Origin: Firmicutes bacterium UBA4882
GTDB lineage: Bacteria > Bacillota > UBA4882
Assembly (NCBI GenBank): GCA_002399265.1
Contig: DHDG01000039.1
Location: 24,443-88,442 of the forward strand
Length of the DNA stretch: 64,000 bases
Direction: 5' to 3'
The translations under genes were made by a program, and so were the position numbers. Below the pieces are notes generated by a model that was given only the letters and a program-made list of their open reading frames with translations, did not search any database and was not told the DNA's origin. Positions 43,339 through 52,724 of the stretch are shown piece by piece; the first letter of the stretch is position 1, and the number at the start of each line of letters is the position of its first letter.

Positions 43339-45162
43339 TCACTTGCGTCGGAAGCGCCGGTCTAATTCGTCCCGGCTTAACCTAATCATAGTTGGACGTC
43401 CGTGAGGACATGTATATGGATTTCTGGTTTTCCAAAGATCAGACAGCAACTGCTCCTTTTCAAGGTTTGCCAGTCTGTCGCCAGCCTTAACAGCGGCCCG
43501 ACAAGACATAGTGATTAAGAAAGCTTCCTGAATTTCTTTAGGATTATTGAATCTTTCGGTGGCCAGCAATTGCTCGATCAAATCCAGCAGTAAAGGTTTA
43601 TGATCTGAAATTCCCCTAATGACCGGAACAGCTCTAATTACAATTGTTTTCCCCCCGAATGGCTCTAAGTCATAACCCAGACTCTTAAAAACGGGGATTT
43701 TCTCCGAAGCCATTTTGTATTGCCTGTAATTAAGCTCCATCGTTTCCGGTATCACCAGCAGTTGGCTGTTATCGGGACGCAACGTTTGCATCAGCCTGTC
43801 AAAAATCACTCTTTCATGAGCGGCATGTTGATCAATTAATATTAATCCATCACCACCGGTGGCGAAAAGATAAGTACGATCGAGTTGCCCTTCCAGACAA
43901 TGCACTTCCGTTTTTTCCGAGGGGCGGTTGTCTCCTGCCACGCCGGCCTCACTGCGCCACGCATCTACAACCTCCGGACCCGGATCAACTATAACCGCAG
44001 CAGCATTGTCAGCGGCATTTGCTTCACTGGCAGACGTAGCCGCAATGTAGCCAGCGCTACTTTTCGAATCCGAATGAGCAAATTGCAGTTGCGGTTGCGG
44101 CAACGTCCCTGACGTCCCGGGCATCCCTGACGTCCCGGGCAAATCATCTTTCATTTTCCATGAAGGAATCAACTCATTCAACCTGAGAGCATTGCTGACT
44201 GCTCGGTAAACCGCAGAAAAAATGGCGTCTTCCCTGCTAAATTTGACTTCAGCCTTGGTAGGGTGCACATTGACATCCACTTCTGTGCCTGGTAGCTCCA
44301 TGAAAATTACTGCCAAAGGAAATCTGGCAATCGGAAGCAACGTTTTATATGCTTTCTCCAAAGCGGCCCCGATCAACGGGCTACGTACCGTCCTGCCACT
44401 CACAAAGAAATGCTGCGAATGTCTGTTAGATCTGGCATGCTCCGGTTTGCCAATGAATCCGCTAATTCTAAGGTTCTCAGCCTCATAGCCAATCTCCAGC
44501 AAATCCTTGGCAATATCTTTCCCCAAAACGGCACTTAAAACTTCGGCCATGTTTCCAGTACCATGCGTGAACAAGACCTCAAAATCGCCATGCAACAACC
44601 TAAAGGAAACATCCGGCCGTGACATGGCCAGCCGACCAATCAAGTCGGCTATGTAAGAGGCCTCTGTTGGAATCGACTTCATATATTTGAGTCTGGCAGG
44701 AACATTAAAAAACAAATCCCGGATGGTAATGGTCGTGCCAACCGCCGCTCCGGCTTCCTGAACACTCTTGATTACGCCCGCCTTGGCTTCCAAAGCAGTG
44801 CCGATGCTGCCACTTTTCGGGACGGTGACCAGTTTGAAAATAGATACCGCGGCGATACTGGCGAGTGCCTCGCCACGGAAGCCAAGGGTTTTTAAGCTTT
44901 CCAGGTCTTCCGACTCTCTGATTTTGCTCGTGGAATGACGTTCCAGTGCCATGACCGCATCATCCCGGTCCATGCCCGCTCCGTTATCGGTAACCCTAAT
45001 CAACTGACGGCCCCCGGCTCTGATTTCTACTTCTATTCTGGTCGCACCCGCGTCCAGAGAGTTTTCTAATAGTTCTTTAACCACGGAAGCGGGACGCTCA
45101 ATAATTTCCCCGGCGGCTATTTTATTAATCGTTGCTTCGGAGAGCAATCTGATGTTACCCAT
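43339..45162 (-). CDS. mutL: DNA mismatch repair protein MutL
   Basis: 607 residues from ATG at 45162 (GGGAGAGG upstream), overlapping mutS by 8 bases. GHKL ATPase domain with NKIAAGEIIERPASVVKELLENSLDAGA, DNGAGM and GFRGEALASI. C-terminal endonuclease motifs are present: DQHAAHER, SCRAAVKAGD and CPHGRPT, so this is a nicking MutL as expected without MutH. The linker carries PGTSGMPGTSGT repeats. Confidence 0.97.
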   Translation of the reverse strand: MGNIRLLSEATINKIAAGEIIERPASVVKELLENSLDAGATRIEVEIRAGGRQLIRVTDNGAGMDRDDAVMALERHSTSKIRESEDLESLKTLGFRGEALASIAAVSIFKLVTVPKSGSIGTALEAKAGVIKSVQEAGAAVGTTITIRDLFFNVPARLKYMKSIPTEASYIADLIGRLAMSRPDVSFRLLHGDFEVLFTHGTGNMAEVLSAVLGKDIAKDLLEIGYEAENLRISGFIGKPEHARSNRHSQHFFVSGRTVRSPLIGAALEKAYKTLLPIARFPLAVIFMELPGTEVDVNVHPTKAEVKFSREDAIFSAVYRAVSNALRLNELIPSWKMKDDLPGTSGMPGTSGTLPQPQLQFAHSDSKSSAGYIAATSASEANAADNAAAVIVDPGPEVVDAWRSEAGVAGDNRPSEKTEVHCLEGQLDRTYLFATGGDGLILIDQHAAHERVIFDRLMQTLRPDNSQLLVIPETMELNYRQYKMASEKIPVFKSLGYDLEPFGGKTIVIRAVPVIRGISDHKPLLLDLIEQLLATERFNNPKEIQEAFLITMSCRAAVKAGDRLANLEKEQLLSDLWKTRNPYTCPHGRPTMIRLSRDELDRRFRRK

Positions 45163-47926
45163 TGCGTTCCTCTCCCTCTGATGTCGCCGCAACTTCCGCT
45201 ATCTTTTGGGAAGTAGCGGCTGCTGCAACCTTGTTGGAGGCTGTAGCCTCACTATTTGACTTACTATTTGGCTCACTATTTAACTTACTGTATCTATGCT
45301 GCCATTCATGAAGCAATGTTAAAGCTTCAAGCGGGGTCAGTCTTGATAAGTCAAGCCTGGCTAGTTCAGCAGCGAGTGGCTCCGGTGTAGGTTGAAATAA
45401 CGCCAACTGTTGTACAGGTTTGGCGTTTTCGGAGTCGGCAGCAACAGCGGATGCGACTGATGTACCAGTTTTCCGCACTACCATACTCAATTCATCCGCA
45501 GCAGTTCTTTCCAAATCCACAAGAATTTCGCGGGCACGTTCCAGAACCGCAGCAGGCAGGCCTGCCAGCCTGGCAACCTCAATGCCATAACTGCGATCCG
45601 CACCGCCCGGCACGATTTTTCTAAGAAAGACAATGTCTTCTCCGTGCTTGCTAACGGAAACCTGAACATTCTTGATGCCTGGCAGTCGCCCTTCTAATTC
45701 TGTCAGTTCGTGATAGTGCGTGGCAAAAAGCGTTTTTGCACCAATATTCTCCGGATCCTGCAAGTACTCAATGACTGCCCAGGCAATACTGAGTCCGTCA
45801 TAGGTACTTGTCCCGCGGCCAATTTCATCCAGAATCAACAGGCTGTTTTTGCCGGCATGATTGAGAATGTTGGCGAGTTCATTCATTTCCACCATGAAAG
45901 TACTCTGTCCGGTCGCCAGATCGTCACTAGCCCCTACCCTTGTGAAAATGCGATCCACAATGGCCAGCCTGGCGTAAGAAGCCGGTACAAAAGAACCGAT
46001 CTGGGACAGCAGTACGATCAGCGCTGTCTGTCTCAGAAAGGTACTCTTACCAGCCATATTCGGTCCAGTCACAATCATAATCCGATTATCTTTGAGATCC
46101 AAATAGAGATCATTCGCCACAAAACTTCCGGCATCGCTCATTTTTTCTACTACAGGATGCCGCCCATCTTTATAAAAAAGCTCTCCTCCTGTGACCAGTT
46201 CCGGACGAACATAATTATTGCGTACGGCGGTTTCAGCAAACGCGCTCAAAACATCCATTTCGGCAAGAGCCTGGGCGTTTTCCTGCATGATTGACGTAAA
46301 ACCGGAGATCGTCTCACGCAGTTTAACAAAGAGCTCATATTCAAGAAGCGCGCCTTTTTCATCGGATCCTAGAATGATATCTTCGTATTTCTTCAGATCA
46401 GAGGTCACAAACCGCTCGCAGTTTGCTAACGTCTGCTTACGCGTATAGTCAGCAGGAACCAGATGCAGATTGGGATTGGTTACTTCTATGTAATATCCGA
46501 ACACCTGATTGAATCCGACCTTGAGTGATTTGATGCCGGTACGTTCTTTTTCCGCCGCTTCAAAGGTGCCCAACCATTCTTTCGCACCAACAGCCACAGT
46601 TCTCAATTCATCGAGTGCCTTGGAAAAGCCTGGTTTAATCAGGCCGCCTTCTTTAATCGCCACAGGCGGATCCTCTACGATGGCTTGGGTGATCGCTGAC
46701 ACTACCTCGACCAGTGGATTAATGCGCTGGCAAATGGCAGATAAGGTCGCACTATTAAACCCACCCAGAATACTAATGACTGATGGCAACCGTGACAAAG
46801 TCAACTGCAATGCATTTAAGTCACGTGCGTTAGCACTGGCGGCGGCAATTCTCCCCGCCAAACGCTCCAAGTCATAAACGCCGTCCAGAGCCATGCGCAG
46901 ATCACCGCGCGCCTGATTATCAGTAGCCAACGCCTCAACCGCTGCATGCCTTTTGCAAATTTCGGCCTGATTGATCAACGGTTGCTCAACCCATTTGCGA
47001 ATTAGGCGCCGGCCCATGGGTGTCACAGTGGCATCCAGCACCCAGAGCAAGGAGCCTTGATAATCCCCTTCCCGCAAAGTCCTGGTAAGCTCCAGATTTC
47101 TTCTGGTCGAACTGTCCAGATACATATATTTGCTTGTCTGATAAGAGCTTAGTTTCAGAATCTGCGGAATCGCATGTTTCTGTGTTTCTCGTAAATAGGA
47201 CAGCAAAGCCCCAGAGGCCGTGATCGCCAGCGGCCATTCTGAACATCCGAATCCTTCCAAAGAGACTACGCCAAATTGCTCTAAGAGCTCATTGCGTGCA
47301 TTATCATACTGGAAAAAGCGTTCCGCAGTTTCATCGCGATAAATCCCTGGCAGTCTGTCGAAAATGCCGCTCTCCTTGAGCCATGCGGTCTGACGCGGGG
47401 CTGTGATTATTTCCAACGGCGTAATTCTATATAACTCATCCGCCAAAATACCAGCGCAGTTCGCGCCTTCGATTTGGGTGGTAAAAAATTCGCCTGTGGA
47501 AATATCGGCAAAGGCAAAACCGTAGGCTTCTTTACCAACATAAATACAGGCAATATAACCGTTTTGGCCTTCAAAAGCCGATCCCTCAGCAAATGTGCCC
47601 GGCGTAACTACCCGGACTACTTCTCTTTTCACCAGACCCTTGGCTTCACGCGGATCTTCCACCTGCTCGCAAATAGCCACTTTATAGCCTTTTTCGACCA
47701 GCCGCCCAATATACGACGAGGCGGCATGATATGGCACTCCGCACATCGGCACGCGGTTGTCTTTTCCGGCGTCACGAGAAGTCAGCGTCAATTCAAGTTC
47801 TTTAGAGCCAATCAGGGCGTCGTCATTAAACATCTCATAGAAATCACCCAGCCTGAAGAAAAGAATAGCCCCCGGGTTATCCTTCTTGATTGATAAGTAT
47901 TGTTCCAGCATGGGTGTTACAGCCAA
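45155..47926 (-). CDS. mutS: DNA mismatch repair protein MutS
   Basis: 923 residues, start at TTG 47926 with AGGAGG ten bases upstream. Mismatch-reading motif FRLGDFYEMF in the N-terminus, ATPase Walker A GPNMAGKST (about 622), DEIGRGTSTYDG and GTSTYDGLSIAWA. QQLALF near the C-terminus is a beta-clamp-binding motif. After the usual end there is an extra ~45-residue low-complexity tail (KLNSEPNSKSNSEATAS), which also explains the greater length than the ~860 norm. Confidence 0.96.
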   Translation of the reverse strand: MAVTPMLEQYLSIKKDNPGAILFFRLGDFYEMFNDDALIGSKELELTLTSRDAGKDNRVPMCGVPYHAASSYIGRLVEKGYKVAICEQVEDPREAKGLVKREVVRVVTPGTFAEGSAFEGQNGYIACIYVGKEAYGFAFADISTGEFFTTQIEGANCAGILADELYRITPLEIITAPRQTAWLKESGIFDRLPGIYRDETAERFFQYDNARNELLEQFGVVSLEGFGCSEWPLAITASGALLSYLRETQKHAIPQILKLSSYQTSKYMYLDSSTRRNLELTRTLREGDYQGSLLWVLDATVTPMGRRLIRKWVEQPLINQAEICKRHAAVEALATDNQARGDLRMALDGVYDLERLAGRIAAASANARDLNALQLTLSRLPSVISILGGFNSATLSAICQRINPLVEVVSAITQAIVEDPPVAIKEGGLIKPGFSKALDELRTVAVGAKEWLGTFEAAEKERTGIKSLKVGFNQVFGYYIEVTNPNLHLVPADYTRKQTLANCERFVTSDLKKYEDIILGSDEKGALLEYELFVKLRETISGFTSIMQENAQALAEMDVLSAFAETAVRNNYVRPELVTGGELFYKDGRHPVVEKMSDAGSFVANDLYLDLKDNRIMIVTGPNMAGKSTFLRQTALIVLLSQIGSFVPASYARLAIVDRIFTRVGASDDLATGQSTFMVEMNELANILNHAGKNSLLILDEIGRGTSTYDGLSIAWAVIEYLQDPENIGAKTLFATHYHELTELEGRLPGIKNVQVSVSKHGEDIVFLRKIVPGGADRSYGIEVARLAGLPAAVLERAREILVDLERTAADELSMVVRKTGTSVASAVAADSENAKPVQQLALFQPTPEPLAAELARLDLSRLTPLEALTLLHEWQHRYSKLNSEPNSKSNSEATASNKVAAAATSQKIAEVAATSEGEERNG

Positions 47927-47999
47927 TGGGTCGAGGCCTCCTCGCAGAACTTTTTAGAGAACAGGTAGAGGACAAGCGCGGCACATGCGCCGGACTCCT

Positions 48000-49322
48000 C
48001 TAACTCTGCCTGGTCCCATAAAGTGTATGGGTTTGCCCTTCGGTGATCAGAACTTTAATAGTCTGGCCAACTGCCATACCGACTTCATAATTGAAATGAA
48101 CCAGCTTATTACTTCTAGTGCGGCCTACCCAGACGGTCTCTTCCCGCTGGCTGGGACCTTCCACCAGGATCTCGTGAACGCGCCCGGTCTCAGCCTGATT
48201 TAGTTCCAGACTGATCCCGTTTTGCAGGTTAATAAGCTGCTGCAAGCGTTCTTGTTTGATCGCAGCATCAACTTGCTCATTACTTGCGGCCGCCGGCGTG
48301 CCCTTTCTGGGAGAATAGGCAAAGGTAAAGGCGGAATCATATCGGACTGCCTTCATAACCGCCAGCGTATCCTCAAAATCCGCAGCACTTTCACCCGGAA
48401 ACCCGACAATAATATCAGTTGTCAGCGAAATTTCAGGCATGGCATGACGGAGACCGTCGACAATATTGAGATAATGTGCCACAGTATAACCCCGGTTCAT
48501 CAAGCGCAAAACGCGATCACTACCTGCCTGCAGTGGCAAATGCAAGTGTTCACAGACTTTCTCACAATCTGCCATCGTCTGGATCAGTTTAGTTGTGACA
48601 TCACGGGGATGGGAAGTCTGAAAACGAATGCGCTCTATTCCGGGCACACCATTGGCAGCCCGTAGCAGATCAGCAAAATCAGGCTGCCCGTCCAAATCTT
48701 TTCCATAAGAGTTGACGTTCTGCCCTAGCAATGTAACTTCGCGCACACCAGCATTACCCAGCATAGAAAGTTCGGCAAGAATGTCACTCATTTGTCGACT
48801 TTTTTCGCGACCCCGCACATAGGGAACAATGCAGTAGGAACAAAAGTTATTGCACCCGTGCATAATCGTAACCCAGGCTTTGAGTTGCGAAGCTCGCTTA
48901 ACCGGAATGTCCTCAACGACATCCCCTTCTGCCAGAATTTCGCAAATCGGTTTTCCGGTCTCTTTGAACCTGGCAATCAGCTCCGGAAGCCTGTGGGTAT
49001 TATGTGTGCCAAATACTAAATCAACATGCGCTAATTGCCGCATAAGCGCTGCTGCTTCTCCGGGCTGCTGCGGCAGACAGCCGCATACACCAATTATAGC
49101 GTCGGGCTTGGTTTTCTTAATCCTTTTTAGACTGGCGACATGTCCATAAAGCCTTTGCGCAGCATTTTCCCGAACACAGCAAGTGTTGAATAGCGTTACG
49201 TCTGCCTCATCAGATTCCGTTCGTTGATAGCCCATTTTTTCCAAAATTCCGGCCAGTATCTCGGAATCGTGTTCATTCATCTGACATCCAAAAGTTACAA
49301 TGCGATAAGTTTTTGTTTCCAA
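48000..49322 (-). CDS. miaB: tRNA-2-methylthio-N6-dimethylallyladenosine synthase MiaB
   Basis: 440 residues from TTG at 49322 (GGAGGA eight bases upstream). UPF0004 domain with TFGCQMNEHDSE and CCVREN, radical-SAM motif CNNFCSYCIVPYVRG, and a C-terminal TRAM domain (VHEILVEGPSQRE...). Converts i6A37 made by MiaA to ms2i6A37. Upstream of mutS in the same direction. Confidence 0.96.
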   Translation of the reverse strand: METKTYRIVTFGCQMNEHDSEILAGILEKMGYQRTESDEADVTLFNTCCVRENAAQRLYGHVASLKRIKKTKPDAIIGVCGCLPQQPGEAAALMRQLAHVDLVFGTHNTHRLPELIARFKETGKPICEILAEGDVVEDIPVKRASQLKAWVTIMHGCNNFCSYCIVPYVRGREKSRQMSDILAELSMLGNAGVREVTLLGQNVNSYGKDLDGQPDFADLLRAANGVPGIERIRFQTSHPRDVTTKLIQTMADCEKVCEHLHLPLQAGSDRVLRLMNRGYTVAHYLNIVDGLRHAMPEISLTTDIIVGFPGESAADFEDTLAVMKAVRYDSAFTFAYSPRKGTPAAASNEQVDAAIKQERLQQLINLQNGISLELNQAETGRVHEILVEGPSQREETVWVGRTRSNKLVHFNYEVGMAVGQTIKVLITEGQTHTLYGTRQS

Positions 49323-49415
49323 AGAACTAATCCTCCGTTTGGCTATGTATCTATCATAACACAAAACAAGTTTTTCCCACACTCCACCAATGACGGAACA
49401 ACAAAAAAGTCACTA

Positions 49416-49450
49416 AAAAGCCGGCTGAAAATGCATATTTTCCAGCCGGC
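49416..49450 (-). terminator. Terminator of the zinc-ribbon gene
   Basis: Minus strand GCCGGCTGGAAAAT-atgc-ATTTTCAGCCGGC followed by TTTTTAG. Confidence 0.88.
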
Positions 49451-49476
49451 GATCAAATCAGTACCAGAGAATCAAA

Positions 49477-49701
49477 CTACTTGGAGCTTGAATCACCAGA
49501 TGCCTTGGCTACAGGTTTATGGCTGCGGTTATCAGTTGAATAAAAACCGCTGCCCAAGAAGATAATGTTAGCATTGCGGCTAATTAGACGGCGGATATCC
49601 TCCGAACCGCACTGCGGACAAACTTTGAACGGTGCTTCGGTAATTCTTTGTAAAGCTTCAAATCGACCACAGTGATGGCATTCATAATCATAAGTAGGCA
49701 T
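49477..49701 (-). CDS. FmdB-family zinc-ribbon protein
   Basis: 74 residues. PTYDYECHHCGRFEALQRITEAPFKVCPQCGSEDIRRLISRNANIIFLGSGFYSTDNR has the two zinc knuckles and the FLGSGFYxTDxR segment typical of this family. Second copy in the window (see 31256). Role uncertain. Confidence 0.92.
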   Translation of the reverse strand: MPTYDYECHHCGRFEALQRITEAPFKVCPQCGSEDIRRLISRNANIIFLGSGFYSTDNRSHKPVAKASGDSSSK

Positions 49702-49767
49702 TTTAGCAGCATCTCCTGACGAGTGATAATTGTTATAAGAATAGTATATCCCTGCCCAAAAGGCGTG

Positions 49768-50439
49768 TCAAGATACCGGACTACTGCCGCTAAACAACTC
49801 CTGAACCTCTTTTTCCCGGTATGGCTGACATAATGCCAAAACCTGATCGCCGGCCTGAACTAGAGTACTACCACGCGGTACTTTAGCGGAATTCTCTTTG
49901 AAAATGGTTATGATAATACATTCCGCTGGCAACTCCAGTTCGTTAATACGCTTGCCGACAGCTTTGGAATCGGAAGCTACCTGAATCTGAGTCATGCGCA
50001 AATCGCCTATTGAGCGTGGCAGAATGGCCCCGACTAATTTGGCATCTACTTCTTTTTGAATCAGACCGGCCAGCAGTGACGTAGGACAGACCGTCATGTT
50101 AACGCCCAGCCACCTAAACAGCTCAGCGTTGCCCGGATTATTAACCAAAGTAAAAGTACGCTCTACTTTAAAATGTCTCTCAGCTAACTGGCAAATTACC
50201 AGATTATCATGATCGTCATTGGTTAGCGCAACAACGGCCTGAGCCCGCTCGGCATCCGCTTTCTTCAGAAAATTCTCTTCAGCTCCATCGCCATGGATTA
50301 CCTTGACGTTCAGATCTTTCTTTATTTGCCGACATTTTTCGGAATCGCGCTCTATTACACAAACCTCATGATCGTTTTGGCTGAGCATCTTAGCGAGATG
50401 ATATCCCGAGCGCCCGCCACCGATGATGATTATATACAT
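49768..50439 (-). CDS. TrkA/KtrA-type potassium channel regulatory protein
   Basis: 223 residues from ATG at 50439. RCK_N Rossmann domain: MYIIIIGGGRSGYHLAKML, VIERD, HGDGAEE, ALTNDDHDNLVICQLA; RCK_C domain in the last ~80 residues (IGDLRMTQIQVASDSKAVGKRINELELP). Binds NAD(H) or ATP and gates a Trk/Ktr K+ transporter. No transporter subunit gene lies in the window. Confidence 0.92.
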   Translation of the reverse strand: MYIIIIGGGRSGYHLAKMLSQNDHEVCVIERDSEKCRQIKKDLNVKVIHGDGAEENFLKKADAERAQAVVALTNDDHDNLVICQLAERHFKVERTFTLVNNPGNAELFRWLGVNMTVCPTSLLAGLIQKEVDAKLVGAILPRSIGDLRMTQIQVASDSKAVGKRINELELPAECIIITIFKENSAKVPRGSTLVQAGDQVLALCQPYREKEVQELFSGSSPVS

Positions 50440-50549
50440 CTTGCGAATGACCCCCTCTTCCAACCTTATCTATTTTATCAGTCCGAGAGGGCCTAATCAA
50501 CTCCACTTCATCTTTTATCGATAATCTTTCATAAGTTTTCTTTTCCAGG

Positions 50550-51413
50550 TTATCTTTTATCCAACTCTTTTGCCATCGCGATTGCGGCAATCTGCCCCTG
50601 ACCAACTGCTCTGGCAATTTGCCATGGTCTTCCGGTGCAATCGCCAGCCGCATAAACTCCAGGAATATTGGTCTCCATATTTTCATCAATAATGATCTTT
50701 TCATTGACAATCTGCAATCCGTCGATCAGTTTTAAAGGCGGGATGCCTGGTCGCTCAATGAAAATCCCTTGAACAGACAGACTTTGATCGCCAATTTCGA
50801 TCGCCGCGACCGTCTCTTGGCCGGTAATGCTCTTCGGCACTCCGGATAAAATGGTGACATTTTCCGCAATGCTTTGAGGCAGCGGCCGGTATTGCGGTAT
50901 ATAATAAACTCGCCTGCAAATACCAGCCAAAAAGCGCGCTTCTGTTTCAGCTTCCGGTAAATAGGCAATCATAGCTACGTCTTTGCCCCTAAAAAAGGCA
51001 CCATCGCAAGTGGCACAATAGCTGACACCCTTACCTTCAAATTCATTTTCTCCTGGAATGCTTTTATTTTCCATTACTCCTACGGCCAATAATAGTTTTC
51101 TGGCCTGATACTGCTCCTCACGCCCCATCACCCAGAAAACATCGCCGTCTTTGACAATCTGCTGCGCCTCATCGCGTTTGAATTCAGTTCCCATGGCGCT
51201 GGCATGCTCATATAAAGCTTTGCCTAGCTCTGTGCCTGTAATGTCGGCAATTCCAGGATAATTGGCAACTTTAGGCGCGGCCTGCAGTTTATGGCTAATC
51301 TGCTCTTTTGCCAGCACCAAGACTTGTTTGTTTCTCTTGCGGGCATTAATCGCGGCCGAAAGCCCCGCCGGACCTCCACCGATAATCAAAATCGGCCAGA
51401 CAAATGTACTCAA
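50550..51413 (-). CDS. Thioredoxin-reductase-like flavoprotein lacking the NADPH motifs
   Basis: 287 residues from TTG at 51413 (GGGAGGT nine bases upstream; the GTG at 51431 would contain that site). FAD loop ILIIGGGPAGLSAAI, redox pair CATC (SYCATCDGAFF), and FAD-end motif GVYAAGDCTGRPWQIARAVGQGQIAA are intact. But where thioredoxin reductases have GGGxSA and HRRxxxR for NADPH there is VAMIAYLPEAETEARFLAG and a non-matching basic stretch. Ferredoxin-dependent flavin thioredoxin reductases and related NADPH-independent enzymes show this loss. No thioredoxin gene is adjacent. Confidence 0.85.
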   Translation of the reverse strand: MSTFVWPILIIGGGPAGLSAAINARKRNKQVLVLAKEQISHKLQAAPKVANYPGIADITGTELGKALYEHASAMGTEFKRDEAQQIVKDGDVFWVMGREEQYQARKLLLAVGVMENKSIPGENEFEGKGVSYCATCDGAFFRGKDVAMIAYLPEAETEARFLAGICRRVYYIPQYRPLPQSIAENVTILSGVPKSITGQETVAAIEIGDQSLSVQGIFIERPGIPPLKLIDGLQIVNEKIIIDENMETNIPGVYAAGDCTGRPWQIARAVGQGQIAAIAMAKELDKR

Positions 51414-51439
51414 TGGACTGATACCTCCCACATTGTCTG

Positions 51440-51682
51440 CTAAAAGTAGGATGTTCTCACTGTCACCCCGCCTATTTGAGTCAACTCCTGTTCCAGATTT
51501 TTGATCTCTTCCGTATCAGCTTCCAGACTTAATGTAATTAACCCGTTATTCCCGTTTTCCTGGGAAACGCCCGTGCGACAGCGGATGATTGTGCCATGCT
51601 CGGTCAGAACCTCCTGGAGTTGTGGTGCGTTTTGGCACCGATTGTCAACTAACAGACCCATAACAGCCATTTTTTTGCTCAT
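51440..51682 (-). CDS. TM1266-type ACT-fold protein (iron-only hydrogenase system regulator family)
   Basis: 80 residues from ATG at 51682 (AAAGGATG six bases upstream). MAVMGLLVDNRCQNAPQLQEVLTEHGTIIRCRTGVSQENGNNGLITLSLEADTEEIKNLEQELTQIGGVTVRTSYF matches the small ACT-like family often encoded with HydEFG; no hydrogenase genes are here. Stop is 26 bases before the flavoprotein start, so co-expression is likely. Confidence 0.8.
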   Translation of the reverse strand: MSKKMAVMGLLVDNRCQNAPQLQEVLTEHGTIIRCRTGVSQENGNNGLITLSLEADTEEIKNLEQELTQIGGVTVRTSYF

Positions 51683-51861
51683 AATATGCATCCTTTCTCT
51701 GCCCTTTTTCATTAATGACACTGTTTACTGTAACCCGAATACCAAGATTTCTATTCGACCACCTGCGCAGGGTTTAATAGCTGAGATTTCCGATTGTGCC
51801 AGTAAAATAGTATAATCACGCGGACCTTTATCGACCAAAATACTAGCGAGGAGGTGATCTA

Positions 51862-52218
51862 ATGGGCAGTGGGCAAAAATCTAATACTCCTGTTGTTCAG
51901 CAGGCATATAAAGCCCTGGATCAATTCAAATATGAAGTTGCCAATGAGCTTGGCATTGATCAAAACCAGATCTACGGCGGCTACTGGGGCAACCTAACTT
52001 CTCGCGACTGCGGAGCAGTCGGGGGACATATGGTACGCCGCATGATTGAAGCTGCTGAACGTTCCCTGGCCGAACAGACTATGGCAGGCGTAAAAACCGG
52101 CTTCCAGTCGGCTTTCAACGCTAGCAGCAATCTGAACGTCAATCCGAACAATATTACCGGTACGAAACCCAGTTTCACCCAGTCTCCGTCCAGTGAGGGA
52201 CCCACTCGTTACGTATAA
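51862..52218 (+). CDS. Alpha/beta-type small acid-soluble spore protein
   Basis: 118 residues; GAGGAGGTG upstream. Saturates spore DNA and protects it. Carries the GPR protease site KYEVANELGI and the DNA-binding segment TSRDCGAVGGHMVRRMIEAAERSL. The C-terminal ~45 residues are an Asn/Pro/Ser-rich extension. Tandem paralogue follows. A TATAAT-like box at 51810 is visible but no clear sigma-G promoter. Confidence 0.96.
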   Translation: MGSGQKSNTPVVQQAYKALDQFKYEVANELGIDQNQIYGGYWGNLTSRDCGAVGGHMVRRMIEAAERSLAEQTMAGVKTGFQSAFNASSNLNVNPNNITGTKPSFTQSPSSEGPTRYV

Positions 52219-52274
52219 TAGTTCCTGTATAAGCAAATAAGCAAATTCCCAAATAACACATGGAGGTGTAATTC

Positions 52275-52607
52275 ATGGGTAGTGGACAGAGAAGCAATGC
52301 TCCCGTAGTCCAGCAGGCGTACAAAGCCCTGGATCAGTTTAAATACGAAATCGCCAATGAGCTCGGCATTGATCAGAATCAAATCTATGGCGGTTACTGG
52401 GGTAACCTGACCTCCCGTGACTGCGGAGCAGTCGGAGGTCATATGGTACGGCGCATGATCGAAGCTGCTGAACAATCATTGGCTCAGCAGGCCCTGGCTG
52501 GTATGAAAACCGGATTCCAGACCGGCTTTAATGCGGCGGGAAGCAACCCGAACCAGAGTGTGAAAATCGGCACCACACCAAACCAAGGTCCGAATACCTA
52601 TCAGTAA
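52275..52607 (+). CDS. Alpha/beta-type small acid-soluble spore protein, second copy
   Basis: 110 residues; GGAGGTG upstream. Nearly identical over the first 75 residues to the gene at 51862 (KYEIANELGIDQNQIYGGYWGNLTSRDCGAVGGHMVRRMIEAAEQSL), with a different tail. 56 bases separate the two, so they are probably co-transcribed and arose by recent duplication. Confidence 0.96.
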   Translation: MGSGQRSNAPVVQQAYKALDQFKYEIANELGIDQNQIYGGYWGNLTSRDCGAVGGHMVRRMIEAAEQSLAQQALAGMKTGFQTGFNAAGSNPNQSVKIGTTPNQGPNTYQ

Positions 52608-52676
52608 ACTCAACTGTAAACACAATAGCAAACGCAACAATAAACTTAATACCGAACGTTACTTAGGCGGCTAAGA

Positions 52677-52710
52677 ACAAAAAGCGGGGCTGCCAATGGC
52701 GGCCTCGCTT
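52677..52710 (-). terminator. Terminator of the SLH gene
   Basis: Minus strand hairpin AAGCGAGGCCGCC-att-GGCAGCCCCGCTT then TTTTG. Two internal mismatches on this strand; on the plus strand the same stem is perfect with G-U pairs, so it may also stop the SASP transcript. Confidence 0.6.
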
Positions 52711-52724
52711 ATGCTACGCAGCAG

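Noticed and set aside
45710..46294. 194-codon plus-strand frame
   Set aside because: Antisense to the mutS ATPase domain, with no start signals.
51440..51682. Part of an iron-only hydrogenase operon
   Set aside because: The small ACT-like protein is of that family, but no hydE, hydF, hydG or hydA gene is present in the window.
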